Under the pieces are notes generated by a model. The model saw nothing but the letters and a program-made list of their open reading frames with translations. It was not told where the DNA came from and did not search any database. Both the position numbers and the translations under genes were made by a program. A DNA stretch of 50,225 nucleotides, from assembly GCA_015654925.1 (NCBI GenBank), contig JAATFX010000132.1:1-50225 (forward strand). Direction: 5' to 3'. This stretch comes from Enterobacterales bacterium (GTDB lineage Bacteria; Pseudomonadota; Gammaproteobacteria; Enterobacterales; Enterobacteriaceae). Shown in pieces: positions 25,317 through 33,236 of this stretch. Numbering within the stretch: position 1 is the stretch's first letter; each line of letters begins with the position of its first letter.

Positions 25317-25648
25317 GCAAAGTTACCACCCATATACTGGATACCTCGCGCGGTATCCCGGCGGCCAACGTCAAAATCAAGCTGGAGATCGAGCGCTACG
25401 GAATGTGGGAGAAAATCAGCGAAGGGTACACGGATGACGACGGCCGGCTGCGCACCTTGACCCCGCAGGGACTCATGCCGGGCCGTTATCGTATGAACGC
25501 CGCCGTCGGCGCCTGGTTTGCGCGCCAGGGAATTTCGTCGCTCTATTGCGCCGCCATAGTGGATTTTTTTATGCGCGAAACCGATACGGATTTACATTTG
25601 CCGCTGCTGATAAGCCCCTACGGCTGGTCCACCTATCGGGGCAACTGA
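25313..25648 (+). CDS. hpxT: HpxT, 5-hydroxyisourate hydrolase (transthyretin-like)
   Basis: Opens 5-hydroxyisourate to OHCU. The 111-residue protein has the transthyretin-like hallmarks: 'THILDTSRGIPAANVKIKLE' at the N-terminus with the active-site His, an Arg-Leu strand after 'DDDGRLRT', and a C-terminal 'PLLISPYGWSTYRGN'. The family signature ends Tyr-Arg-Gly-Ser; here it ends Asn. The usual His-Tyr-His-Val-Pro is also altered to Asp-Leu-His-Leu-Pro. It is the last gene of the hpxJKQT operon and converges with yafV, 29 bases away, without an obvious terminator. Confidence 0.9.
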   Translation: MSKVTTHILDTSRGIPAANVKIKLEIERYGMWEKISEGYTDDDGRLRTLTPQGLMPGRYRMNAAVGAWFARQGISSLYCAAIVDFFMRETDTDLHLPLLISPYGWSTYRGN

Positions 25649-25677
25649 GCGCATCCGGTATTGACGCGCGCGCCGTG

Positions 25678-26451
25678 CTACTCGCCCAGGCTGAACGTAT
25701 CGGCATCCATCCAGGCGGGGAATGCTTCGCGATACTGGCGCAGCGCGTCCAGCGATAATTCGGCCTCCAGGCATACCGCCGCGCCCGGGGCGCCCTGGGC
25801 CAGCACCTTGCCCTGCGGGTCGATAATCATGCTGTCGCCGCTGTACTGGTGCCCGTTGCCGTCGCTGCCGACGCGGTTACAGCCCGCCACGTACGCCTGG
25901 TTTTCAATAGCCCGCGCCGCCAGCAGGGTTTGCCAGTGATAGGCGCGCGGGGTCGGCCAGTTGGCCACAAACAGCGCTAAATCGTAATCCTGCCGGTTGC
26001 GCGACCATAGCGGGAAACGCAAGTCGTAACACACCTGCGGCAAAATACGCCAACCGCGCCACTCCACCACCAGCCGCCGTTGGCCCGCCTGATAATATTG
26101 ATGCTCATTCGCCATGCGAAACAGGTGGCGCTTATCATACACATGCACCCGGCCCTGCGGTTCCACCAGCAAAAAGCGGTTTACCGCGCCGTCAGGCGTG
26201 CCGATGGCGGCGCTGCCGCCAATCAAGGCGTCGGCGGTGTCGGCCCATTGCCGCATCCATTCCACCACCCGGCTTTGGGGCAGGGCGTTGCCCGCCGCCT
26301 CCATGGCGAAACCGGTGGTGAACATTTCCGGCAAAATAATCACATCGCGGCCGCTGGCGGCGGCCAGCAGGCCGTCGAAATGCGCCAGATTGGCCTCGCC
26401 GTCCATCCAGGCCAGCGATTGCTGCAACAGGCTGATTTTCAAAGTCGACAT
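25678..26451 (-). CDS. yafV: YafV, omega-amidase (nitrilase family)
   Basis: A 257-residue carbon-nitrogen hydrolase with the full triad: Glu in 'VIILPEMFTTGF', Lys in 'VYDKRHLFRM' and Cys in 'LPQVCYDLRFPLWSR'. It hydrolyses alpha-ketoglutaramate and similar omega-amides left by glutamine transaminases. It overlaps the end of the YbdL-type aminotransferase gene by 13 bases, so the enzyme that makes the omega-amide and the enzyme that removes it are translated together. In E. coli yafV lies in this same region of the chromosome, but ybdL is elsewhere. Confidence 0.93.
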   Translation of the reverse strand: MSTLKISLLQQSLAWMDGEANLAHFDGLLAAASGRDVIILPEMFTTGFAMEAAGNALPQSRVVEWMRQWADTADALIGGSAAIGTPDGAVNRFLLVEPQGRVHVYDKRHLFRMANEHQYYQAGQRRLVVEWRGWRILPQVCYDLRFPLWSRNRQDYDLALFVANWPTPRAYHWQTLLAARAIENQAYVAGCNRVGSDGNGHQYSGDSMIIDPQGKVLAQGAPGAAVCLEAELSLDALRQYREAFPAWMDADTFSLGE

Positions 26452-27599
26452 AAACGCTCCGCGGCGGCATCAAGGGTGGCGTCCTGCTTGGCAAAGCAAA
26501 GCCGGATCAGTTTGTGCGGGAAAGGATCGGCGCAGAACACCGACAGGGGAATCGCCGCCACCCCGATATTGATGGTCAGCCACTGGCTGAAGGCGACGTC
26601 ATCCAAATCGGAAACCGCGCTGTAATCGGCCAGCAGGAAATAGGTGCCCGCGCAGGGCAGCAATTCCAGGCGGCTGGGCGCCAGGGCCTGCACCAGATGA
26701 TCCCGGCGATCGCGATAGAAATCCGGCAACTGCCGCCAGTGCTGCGGTTCGGCGCGCAGCATATCGGCCAGCGCCAGCTGGGACGGGGTATTCACCGCGA
26801 ACGTCAGGTATTGATGCACCTTGCGCACCTCGGCGCTCAGCGCCGCTGGCGCCACGCAGTAGCCCACTTTCCAGCCGGTCATATGATAGGTCTTGCCAAA
26901 CGACGAGACGGCGATGGACCGCTGGCGCAGCTGCGGATGCGCCAGCACGCTGGCATGGCCCGCCGCGTCAAAGCAGATATGCTCATACACTTCGTCGCTC
27001 AGCACGTAGATTTCCCGTCCGGCGATGGCCTGCCACAGCTGTTCAAAGTCCGCGGCATGCCAGACGGTGGCGGACGGATTGTGCGGCGTATTGAGGATCA
27101 CCAGCCGGGTACGATCGTTGAGCTGGGCGCGAAACGCAGCCCAATCCACGCTGAAGGACGGCGGTTGCAGCGCGATGCGGCGGTTGACGCCGCCGGCCAG
27201 GGTTACCGCCGGGGCATAGCTGTCATAGCTGGGATCAAAACTGATCACCTCGTCGCCGGCGCGCACCAGGGCGCTGATGGCGGCAAACAGGGCTTCGGTG
27301 GCGCCGGCGGTCACCGTGACCTCCAAATCCTGATCCGGCCGCCAGCCATAAATAAGCTCGGTTTTATCGGCAATCGCCGCGCGCAGAGGCGCCGCGCCGG
27401 TCATGGGGGCATACTGATTGGCGCCCTGGCCCACATGATGCGCCAGCCGCGCTTTCAGGTAGTCGGGGCCGTCAAAGTCGGGAAATCCCTGCGACAGGTT
27501 GATGGCCTGATGCTGCTGCGCCAGCGCGCTCATTTGGGTAAAAATGGTGGTGCCCAACGACGGGAGCTTGCTTTCAGGAACGTACGTCTTGCTGCTCAT
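26439..27599 (-). CDS. ybdL: YbdL-like methionine/glutamine aminotransferase
   Basis: A class I/II PLP aminotransferase of 386 residues, like E. coli YbdL and glutamine transaminase K. Visible: 'AINLSQGFPDFDGPDYLK', 'NQYAPMTGAAPLR', 'VTAGATEALFAAISAL', 'NTPHNPSATVW', 'VLSDEVYEHICFD' and the PLP Lys in 'SSFGKTYHMTGWKVGY'. The likely role is transamination of 2-keto-4-methylthiobutyrate in methionine salvage with glutamine as donor; the following omega-amidase gene supports that. It is first in a two-gene leftward operon. Confidence 0.92.
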   Translation of the reverse strand: MSSKTYVPESKLPSLGTTIFTQMSALAQQHQAINLSQGFPDFDGPDYLKARLAHHVGQGANQYAPMTGAAPLRAAIADKTELIYGWRPDQDLEVTVTAGATEALFAAISALVRAGDEVISFDPSYDSYAPAVTLAGGVNRRIALQPPSFSVDWAAFRAQLNDRTRLVILNTPHNPSATVWHAADFEQLWQAIAGREIYVLSDEVYEHICFDAAGHASVLAHPQLRQRSIAVSSFGKTYHMTGWKVGYCVAPAALSAEVRKVHQYLTFAVNTPSQLALADMLRAEPQHWRQLPDFYRDRRDHLVQALAPSRLELLPCAGTYFLLADYSAVSDLDDVAFSQWLTINIGVAAIPLSVFCADPFPHKLIRLCFAKQDATLDAAAERLCRL

Positions 27600-27904
27600 G
27601 GCTAATTACCACTCTCAAAAGCCGGTTTTTAAGCCAATATAACACGCCCAGCGTAATTAACAATCGGGACGTTTAGATGGGTAAACGGCTAAACATAGTG
27701 GGTTTCGCGATTCTTAAATAGACCGGTATGGCGTGAGCCAAGCGTCGCCAGGCCAAAGGCTGGATTCAAGCGGAAGCGGTGGCCTGAGCCAATATCAATC
27801 GCAGCACGATTGCCAAAATGCAAACCGCCAGCGTCAGGAGTCTGCTGGAAAAAAAACGGCACGTATGATAAGCCGCTGTTAACAGGCTTATGTGACGCTG
27901 TTAA

Positions 27905-27918
27905 TGTTAAGCGTAACA
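27905..27918. promoter_or_regulatory. GntR/IdnR-type operator upstream of the first LacI regulator
   Basis: TGTTAAGCGTAACA is a perfect inverted repeat, TGTTA/TAACA, with a four-base centre. It has the same arms and centre type as the site before idnD (TGTTATGCGTAACA). A half-site ATGTAACA follows ten bases later in both places. This is the operator style of the gluconate/idonate LacI regulators. Confidence 0.75.
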
Positions 27919-27940
27919 ATGCAATGTAACAAAAAAATCA

Positions 27941-27956
27941 TGTGATTAAGGTCACA
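27941..27956. promoter_or_regulatory. CRP-cAMP binding site
   Basis: TGTGATTAAGGTCACA matches the consensus TGTGA-N6-TCACA at all ten defined positions. It lies about 115 bases before the regulator start and 23 bases after the operator, so catabolite control of the sugar-acid block is likely. Confidence 0.85.
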
Positions 27957-28071
27957 TATTTAATTTAGGTAAACCCGTTTAATGCCTCTACGCCACGTGA
28001 TAAAAGAGTAGAGCCGAATAAAAAGGTGTCGCGCGGACTGTATAATGGCACCGACAACCAGGATAAATGTT

Positions 28072-29064
28072 ATGCGTAACCATCGGGTGAGTTTACAGGA
28101 TATTGCCACGCTCTCTGGTGTGACGAAAATGACTGTCAGCCGCTATTTACGCAATCCTAAACAGGTTAGTTCGGAAACGCGCGGCAAAATACAAGAGGTC
28201 ATGCAGGCTATTGAGTACAATATCGACGCTAACGAAAGTACGTTGCCGCAGCAAAAAACCCGTACGATAGGTTTGTTGATTCCAACGTTTAAAAGCGCTG
28301 TGTTCTCCGACATTTTGAAAGGGCTTGGGCATGTGATGCAGCATAGCTGCTTCAAACTGACCATCTCGGAGTATCACTCCAGTCAGGATGAAGAAGAAAA
28401 ACAAATAATATCGATGTTATCCAGTGATATCGAAGGGATCATTTTAAGCGAAAGCAGCCATTCTTTAAAGGCGATGTGCTATTTACAGGCGACCCGATTA
28501 CCTATAGTAGAAATGATGGATAGTACCAGCCCCAGGATGGATTGCGCGATTGGTTTTGATAATAAACGGGCGGCATTTGAAATGGTCAGCGCAATGATTG
28601 CCGCCGGGAAAAGTAATATCTGTTATATCAGCACTTATTGCGATTATCGTGATCAACTGCGTTTTAGCGGATATCAGGATGCTGTTATTGCCCATGGGCT
28701 GGCCATTCACAGAATGACCCCGGATAGAATGTCGTCATCGCTACTGGGTGCCGAACTATGCCAGCAGGCGTTAATGGTTAATCCGCGAACCGATGGTTTT
28801 TTCTGTATTAACGATGATCTGGCGGTAGGCGTATTATTTGAATGTCTCAAGCGGGGGTATCGTATCCCTCAGGATATGGCGGTAGCAGGATTTCATGGTC
28901 TGGATATCGGCAAGGCGGTGACGCCATTATTAGCCAGCGTGATTACGCCGCGCTGGGAAATGGGGCGGCTTGCGGGTGAAATGATCATCAATAAAATAAA
29001 AAATATCGAAACCGAAACCTGCCTCGACGTTGGCTTTAATATTTTTCTCGGCGAAACGGTTTAA
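28072..29064 (+). CDS. LacI-family regulator, GntR/IdnR-like (first copy)
   Basis: A 330-residue LacI-type repressor or activator. The N-terminal helix-turn-helix is 'VSLQDIATLSGVTKMTVSRYLRNPKQVS' in segments, followed by a hinge and a periplasmic-binding-protein-like domain ('TIGLLIPTFKSAVFSDILKG', 'DGFFCINDDLAVGVLFECLKRG', 'VAGFHGLDIGKAVTPLLASVITPRWEMGRLA'). The start at 28072 aligns with the paralogue at 31183 (both begin Met-Arg-Asn-His-Arg-Val-Ser); the frame is open nine codons further up. It lies upstream of idnD in the same direction, with operator and CRP sites on both sides, and probably senses gluconate, 5-ketogluconate or idonate. Confidence 0.88.
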   Translation: MRNHRVSLQDIATLSGVTKMTVSRYLRNPKQVSSETRGKIQEVMQAIEYNIDANESTLPQQKTRTIGLLIPTFKSAVFSDILKGLGHVMQHSCFKLTISEYHSSQDEEEKQIISMLSSDIEGIILSESSHSLKAMCYLQATRLPIVEMMDSTSPRMDCAIGFDNKRAAFEMVSAMIAAGKSNICYISTYCDYRDQLRFSGYQDAVIAHGLAIHRMTPDRMSSSLLGAELCQQALMVNPRTDGFFCINDDLAVGVLFECLKRGYRIPQDMAVAGFHGLDIGKAVTPLLASVITPRWEMGRLAGEMIINKIKNIETETCLDVGFNIFLGETV

Positions 29065-29171
29065 TATTTCCGATAAAAAATCCAACGGGTTTTTATCGCT
29101 GTGACCGCCTGCGTTTATATAAAACATTGCAATGAAATAAAGAGTAATTTAGTTCTGTGTGATCAGAATTG

Positions 29172-29185
29172 TGTTATGCGTAACA
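29172..29185. promoter_or_regulatory. GntR/IdnR-type operator upstream of idnD
   Basis: TGTTATGCGTAACA is a perfect TGTTA/TAACA inverted repeat, differing from the site at 27905 by one centre base. A further GTGTAACA half-site follows at about 29191. It lies about 90 bases upstream of idnD. Confidence 0.75.
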
Positions 29186-29207
29186 AAGCAGTGTAACAAT
29201 AATTTAG

Positions 29208-29223
29208 CGTGATATACATCACG
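29208..29223. promoter_or_regulatory. CRP-cAMP binding site upstream of idnD
   Basis: CGTGATATACATCACG is a perfect 16-bp dyad around GTGA-N6-TCAC and matches eight of ten CRP consensus positions. Its place 22 bases after the idnD operator repeats the arrangement before the first regulator gene. Confidence 0.75.
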
Positions 29224-29275
29224 TTTTTATACTGCTTACATCGTTTACTGTCAGAAATTAATTATGGAAGACGTT

Positions 29276-30307
29276 ATGAAAATCACTTCTGAAGCTTGTG
29301 TGGTTTCCGGTATTAAGAGCCTTGCAATCAATACCCAGGAAATAGAGTATCAGGGACAGGGGACCTTGATAAAAATAACCCGAGGCGGTATATGCGGCTC
29401 GGATTTACATTATTATCAACACGGCAAGGTAGGGGCGTATGCGGTTAAGGCTCCTATGGTTCTCGGTCATGAAGTTATCGGTGAAGTTATCGCCTCAGAT
29501 GACCCGACGCTGGGAAAAGGCCGCACCGTAGCCATTAATCCCAGCAAACCCTGCCACGTTTGCAAATATTGTCTTGGTGGCGATGAAAATCAATGCGTAA
29601 AAATGAGGTTTTTTGGCAGCGCTATGTATTTTCCGCATATTGATGGGGGATTTACCCAATATAAAATCGTCGACAGCGCGCAGTGCATTCCATTCGATCC
29701 GATCGTAGACGGCCGCATTATGGTTTTTGCCGAACCGCTGGCCGTGGCCATCCATGCGGTTAATCAAGCGGGCGATATTACCGGCAAACGGGTATTTATT
29801 TCCGGCGTCGGACCCATCGGCAGCCTGGTGGTCGCGGTGGCGAAAGCTAAAGGGGCCGCGGAAATCGTCACCGCCGATCCCAGCGAACGCTGCCGGCAGC
29901 TGTCGCTGACCTTGGGAGCGGATAAATCATTTGCCGCCGATGCGCTGGAATGGACGGATTATCAGGCGGATAAAGGTTTTTTTGATATCGCGTTCGAGGC
30001 ATCCGGGCACCCGTCCTCGCTGGGGCGCTGCCTGGACGTTACCCGCGCCAAAGGCTCAATCGTGCTGGTGGGCATGGGTGGGGCCATCCCTGAGTTTCCC
30101 CTGATGACGGTTATCGCCAAGGAACTGCGCTTAACCGGCACTTTCCGGTTTACCGGGGAATTCCGTACGGCGGTGGAATGGCTGGAACAGCATATTATCG
30201 ACCCGCTGCCCCTGTTGTCCGCTGAATATGCGCAGACGGATTTTATTCAGGCCATGGAGTTCGCCGGCAATAAAGCCGTCGCGTCCAAAGTCCAGATTGT
30301 TTTTTAA
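29276..30307 (+). CDS. idnD: IdnD, L-idonate 5-dehydrogenase
   Basis: A zinc-dependent medium-chain dehydrogenase that oxidises L-idonate to 5-keto-D-gluconate. It follows E. coli IdnD closely: 'ITRGGICGSDLHYYQHGKVG' with the catalytic zinc Cys, 'KAPMVLGHEVIGEVI' with the zinc His, the structural-zinc segment 'PSKPCHVCKYCLGGDENQC', 'MRFFGSAMYFPHIDGGFT', 'RVFISGVGPIGSLVV' (nucleotide loop) and 'RFTGEFRTAVEWL'. The start is taken as 29276 because GGAAG lies five bases before it; four more codons are open upstream. 343 residues is the family length. It is followed by idnO (36-base gap). Confidence 0.94.
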   Translation: MKITSEACVVSGIKSLAINTQEIEYQGQGTLIKITRGGICGSDLHYYQHGKVGAYAVKAPMVLGHEVIGEVIASDDPTLGKGRTVAINPSKPCHVCKYCLGGDENQCVKMRFFGSAMYFPHIDGGFTQYKIVDSAQCIPFDPIVDGRIMVFAEPLAVAIHAVNQAGDITGKRVFISGVGPIGSLVVAVAKAKGAAEIVTADPSERCRQLSLTLGADKSFAADALEWTDYQADKGFFDIAFEASGHPSSLGRCLDVTRAKGSIVLVGMGGAIPEFPLMTVIAKELRLTGTFRFTGEFRTAVEWLEQHIIDPLPLLSAEYAQTDFIQAMEFAGNKAVASKVQIVF

Positions 30308-30343
30308 CCCTAACCGCACGGACCATTATATAAGGATTTATGC

Positions 30344-31108
30344 ATGACAAACTTATTTTCCCTGACCCATCGAAAGGTCTTGATTACCGGTTCCGCCCAG
30401 GGCATTGGGTTTTTACTGGCGAAAGGACTGGGAGGACAGGGCGCTGAAATCATCATTAATGATATCACCGCCGATCGCACTGAAGCAGCGGTGGAAGCGC
30501 TCGGTCAACAAGGAATAATCGCCTACAGCGCGCCGTTTGACGTCACGTCGGCTGACCATGTCCGGCAGGCGATAGCGGATATAGAGCAGCGTATCGGCGC
30601 CATTGATGTACTGATCAACAACGCCGGCATCCAGCGTCGCCACCCGTTTTTGGACTTTCCCGAACAGGACTGGGATGCGGTGATTAATGTGAATCAAAAG
30701 TCGGTGTTCCTGGTATCCCAAGCCGTGGCTCGGCATATGGTCATGCGTAATGCGGGCAAAATCATCAATATCTGTTCCATGCAGAGCGAGCTGGGACGGG
30801 ATACGATTACCCCTTACGCCGCGTCGAAGGGGGCGGTGAAAATGCTGACCAGGGGCATGTGCGTGGAACTGGCCAGGTATAATATCCAAATTAACGGTAT
30901 CGCTCCGGGATATTTCAAGACCGAAATGACCCGTGCCCTGGTCGAGGATCGGGAATTTAGCCAATGGTTATGCAAACGCACGCCGGCGGCCCGCTGGGGC
31001 GATCCGGAAGAGCTGATCGGTTCGGCGATCTTTTTATCATCCAGAGCGTCTGACTTCGTTAATGGTCACTTACTTTTTGTCGATGGCGGCATGCTGGTGG
31101 CGGTGTAA
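30344..31108 (+). CDS. idnO: IdnO, 5-keto-D-gluconate 5-reductase
   Basis: A short-chain dehydrogenase of 254 residues that reduces 5-ketogluconate to D-gluconate. 'VLITGSAQGIGFLLAKGLG' is the cofactor loop, 'LINNAGIQRRHPF' the Asn-Asn-Ala-Gly motif, 'INICSMQSELGRDTITPYAASKGAVKML' holds the catalytic Ser, Tyr and Lys, and the C-terminus 'DFVNGHLLFVDGGMLVAV' is that of E. coli IdnO. Together with IdnD it converts L-idonate to gluconate. No gluconate kinase (idnK) or idonate permease (idnT) lies beside it here. Confidence 0.95.
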   Translation: MTNLFSLTHRKVLITGSAQGIGFLLAKGLGGQGAEIIINDITADRTEAAVEALGQQGIIAYSAPFDVTSADHVRQAIADIEQRIGAIDVLINNAGIQRRHPFLDFPEQDWDAVINVNQKSVFLVSQAVARHMVMRNAGKIINICSMQSELGRDTITPYAASKGAVKMLTRGMCVELARYNIQINGIAPGYFKTEMTRALVEDREFSQWLCKRTPAARWGDPEELIGSAIFLSSRASDFVNGHLLFVDGGMLVAV

Positions 31109-31182
31109 GCCCCTGGGTGGAACGCGGGTAGCGGCACGCTGTCCCGGATTTATTTAATAAGCTATCGCGCAAGGATCAAGCA

Positions 31183-32175
31183 ATGCGTAATCATCGGGTA
31201 AGCCTGCGGGATATAGCGGCTCTTTCCGGCGTGACCAAAATGACCGTTAGCCGTTATTTGCGTGAACCCAGTAGTGTAAGCCTCGGCACCCGGGAAAAAA
31301 TAGCCAGGGTGCTGGAAGATATCCATTATGTGCCAAGTCGTTCAGCGAATATGATGCTGAATGCAAAAAGCAGTGCGATCGGTATATTGATTCCTTCATT
31401 TCAAAACCAAGTATTTTCCGATATTTTGGCGGGTATGGAATCGGTCACCGGTCAATATGGTTTTCAATTGCTGATATCGGAATATAACTATTCTTCGGCG
31501 TCGGAAGAGAAGCAAATTCTTAACCTGATGTCGTATGATGTGGAAGGGCTGGTGTTATGTGAAAAATCCCATACGTCACGCGCGCGAGGATTTTTAACCG
31601 CCGCCAATATTCCTATTGTGGAAATCATGGATACATTAGAGCCGCAGATCGATATTGAAATCGGCTTTAATAACCGCGTGGCTGCTTATGAAATGGTCAC
31701 GACCATGATTGGCCGCGGAAAAAGAGTAATTTATTACTTCAGTTCACGAGACGATCAGCGCGATAACCAACGTTATGCAGGTTATCAGCAGGCGATGGCA
31801 AAACACGGATTAGACGTTTATCGGCTGACGCCGAATAAGATATCCTCATTTTCGCTCGGTGCCCTGATGCTGCAGCAGGCGTTAAAAGAAAAGGTTCCAC
31901 CGGATGGCATATTTTGCACCAATGATGATATTGCAGTTGGCGTGCTTTTTGAATGTCTACGCAATAATATTTCCGTGCCCGGCACGATTTCCATCGCCGG
32001 ATTTCACGGGCTTGATATCGGCAAGGCGGTAACGCCTATGCTGGCAAGCGTCATCACGCCGCGTTTTGCCATCGGTAAACTCTCGGCTGAAATGCTGATA
32101 AATAAAATAAACTCACGGCCGGTAACTCGCACCATTGACGTTGGTTTTGATATTTTCCAGGGAGAGACAATCTAG
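31183..32175 (+). CDS. LacI-family regulator, GntR/IdnR-like (second copy)
   Basis: A 330-residue LacI-type regulator, closely related along its length to the one at 28072: the same start, HTH 'VSLRDIAALSGVTKMTVSRYLREPSSVS' in segments, 'GFHGLDIGKAVTPMLASVITPRFAIGKL', and the C-terminal 'DVGFDIFQGETI'. AAGGA precedes the ATG. It follows idnO by 74 bases, the place idnR holds after idnDOT in E. coli. The two copies flank idnDO and arose by duplication or by joining of two clusters. Confidence 0.88.
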   Translation: MRNHRVSLRDIAALSGVTKMTVSRYLREPSSVSLGTREKIARVLEDIHYVPSRSANMMLNAKSSAIGILIPSFQNQVFSDILAGMESVTGQYGFQLLISEYNYSSASEEKQILNLMSYDVEGLVLCEKSHTSRARGFLTAANIPIVEIMDTLEPQIDIEIGFNNRVAAYEMVTTMIGRGKRVIYYFSSRDDQRDNQRYAGYQQAMAKHGLDVYRLTPNKISSFSLGALMLQQALKEKVPPDGIFCTNDDIAVGVLFECLRNNISVPGTISIAGFHGLDIGKAVTPMLASVITPRFAIGKLSAEMLINKINSRPVTRTIDVGFDIFQGETI

Positions 32176-32224
32176 TTATTAAATTAAAACGGCATTATTA
32201 ACCTTCATTTATAAAGAGAGAACC

Positions 32225-33172
32225 ATGAATAATGACCCTATAAACGTATTGGTCATCCAGCCGCTTATGGATGAACTTACGCAGCGCTTAACCAAGCGAT
32301 TTAAGTGTGGTTTTTTATACGCGGAAAAAAATATCGACATGTATTTACACACCGCTGGCGAGAACGTTCGCGCGGTGGCCACCCGCGGCGACGTTGGTCT
32401 GGATGCCTCGATTATGGCCAGATTGCCCAATCTGGAAATTATCGTGGTGTTTGGCGTGGGAACTGATGCTATTGATTTAGCCGAGGCCAGGCGACGGAAT
32501 ATTATCGTTACCATAACATCGGATATTTTAACCGACGATGTAGCCGATTTGGCTATGGGACTGGTGCTTGCCACCTCAAGACAAATTGTGTTCCAGGATA
32601 CGTTTGCCCGCTCGGGACAGTGGTCGTTATCCGCCCCCCGGCTGGGCCATAAGGTCAGCGGCAAAAGGCTGGGCATCCTGGGTTTGGGGAAAATAGGATC
32701 GGCCATTGCCCGCCGCGCCAGGGCGTTTGATATGCAGGTGGGCTACTGCGACCGATCGAGCGCCGTCCATGCTGATTATCAGCGTTTTGACAATATCCAC
32801 GCCTTGGCCGATTTTAGCGATTTCCTGGTGCTATCCCTGCCGGGTGGCGGCGCCAACTCAGGGAAGATCGATAAACGTGTGTTTGAATCACTCGGTGCAG
32901 AGGGCACCCTGATTAATATCGCGCGCGGTTCGCTGGTTAATGAAACCGATCTGGTTGACGCATTGCGCAATGGCACCCTGCGCGGCGCGGGCCTGGATGT
33001 GTACGAACGCGAACCGCATATTCCAGAGGCTCTGTTCGCCATGGACAATGTGGTGATAACGCCGCATATCGCCAGCGGCACTATGGAAACGCGCCAGGCG
33101 ATGGCGGATAACGTATTCGATAATCTCGAGAGTTATTTTACCCGCAACGTGGCGTTAACGCCGGTTAACTGA
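32225..33172 (+). CDS. D-isomer-specific 2-hydroxyacid dehydrogenase, probable 2-ketoacid (2-ketogluconate-type) reductase
   Basis: A 315-residue NAD(P)-dependent enzyme. The nucleotide loop is 'RLGILGLGKIGSAIARRA'; the catalytic Arg is in 'LINIARGSLVNE', the Glu in 'AGLDVYEREPHIP' and the His in 'VVITPHIASGT'. Family members act on 2-ketogluconate, hydroxypyruvate or glyoxylate, and 2-ketogluconate would fit the neighbouring gluconate genes. The substrate cannot be decided from sequence. An AGAGAG site precedes the ATG, and it is followed by the transporter gene after 56 bases. Confidence 0.85.
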   Translation: MNNDPINVLVIQPLMDELTQRLTKRFKCGFLYAEKNIDMYLHTAGENVRAVATRGDVGLDASIMARLPNLEIIVVFGVGTDAIDLAEARRRNIIVTITSDILTDDVADLAMGLVLATSRQIVFQDTFARSGQWSLSAPRLGHKVSGKRLGILGLGKIGSAIARRARAFDMQVGYCDRSSAVHADYQRFDNIHALADFSDFLVLSLPGGGANSGKIDKRVFESLGAEGTLINIARGSLVNETDLVDALRNGTLRGAGLDVYEREPHIPEALFAMDNVVITPHIASGTMETRQAMADNVFDNLESYFTRNVALTPVN

Positions 33173-33185
33173 ATCAGGTGACTCT

Positions 33186-33236
33186 ATGTCTATATTATTG
33201 CGCAGCGCTAATCCCGTTGAGGTGAAAGATGAATAA
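33186..33236 (+). CDS. Possible 16-residue leader ORF overlapping the transporter start
   Basis: ATG at 33186 opens a frame encoding MSILLRSANPVEVKDE that ends in TAA at 33234-33236, eight bases inside the transporter gene. AGGTGA lies five bases before the ATG, a better ribosome site than many here. Stop-start overlap would couple translation of the two. It could be a regulatory leader, a remnant or chance. Confidence 0.35.
   Translation: MSILLRSANPVEVKDE

Larger units (their letters stand above)
27600..28071. other. Intergenic region upstream of the LacI regulator
   Basis: About 470 bases between ybdL and the first LacI-type gene. It holds a GntR/IdnR-type dyad (27905-27918), a CRP site (27941-27956) and a 76-codon reading frame on the - strand (27689-27919). 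That frame ('GGLHFGNRAAIDIGSGHRF' in part) resembles no family I can name and overlaps the operator, so it may be a gene remnant or chance. Confidence 0.6.

Noticed and set aside
26514..27605. 363-codon frame antisense to the YbdL-type gene
   Set aside because: Shadow of an unmistakable aminotransferase gene; Arg/Gly/His-rich and featureless.
27689..27919. 76-codon frame on the - strand before the LacI regulator
   Set aside because: No recognisable family, no ribosome site, and it overlaps the operator; noted only as part of the intergenic entry.
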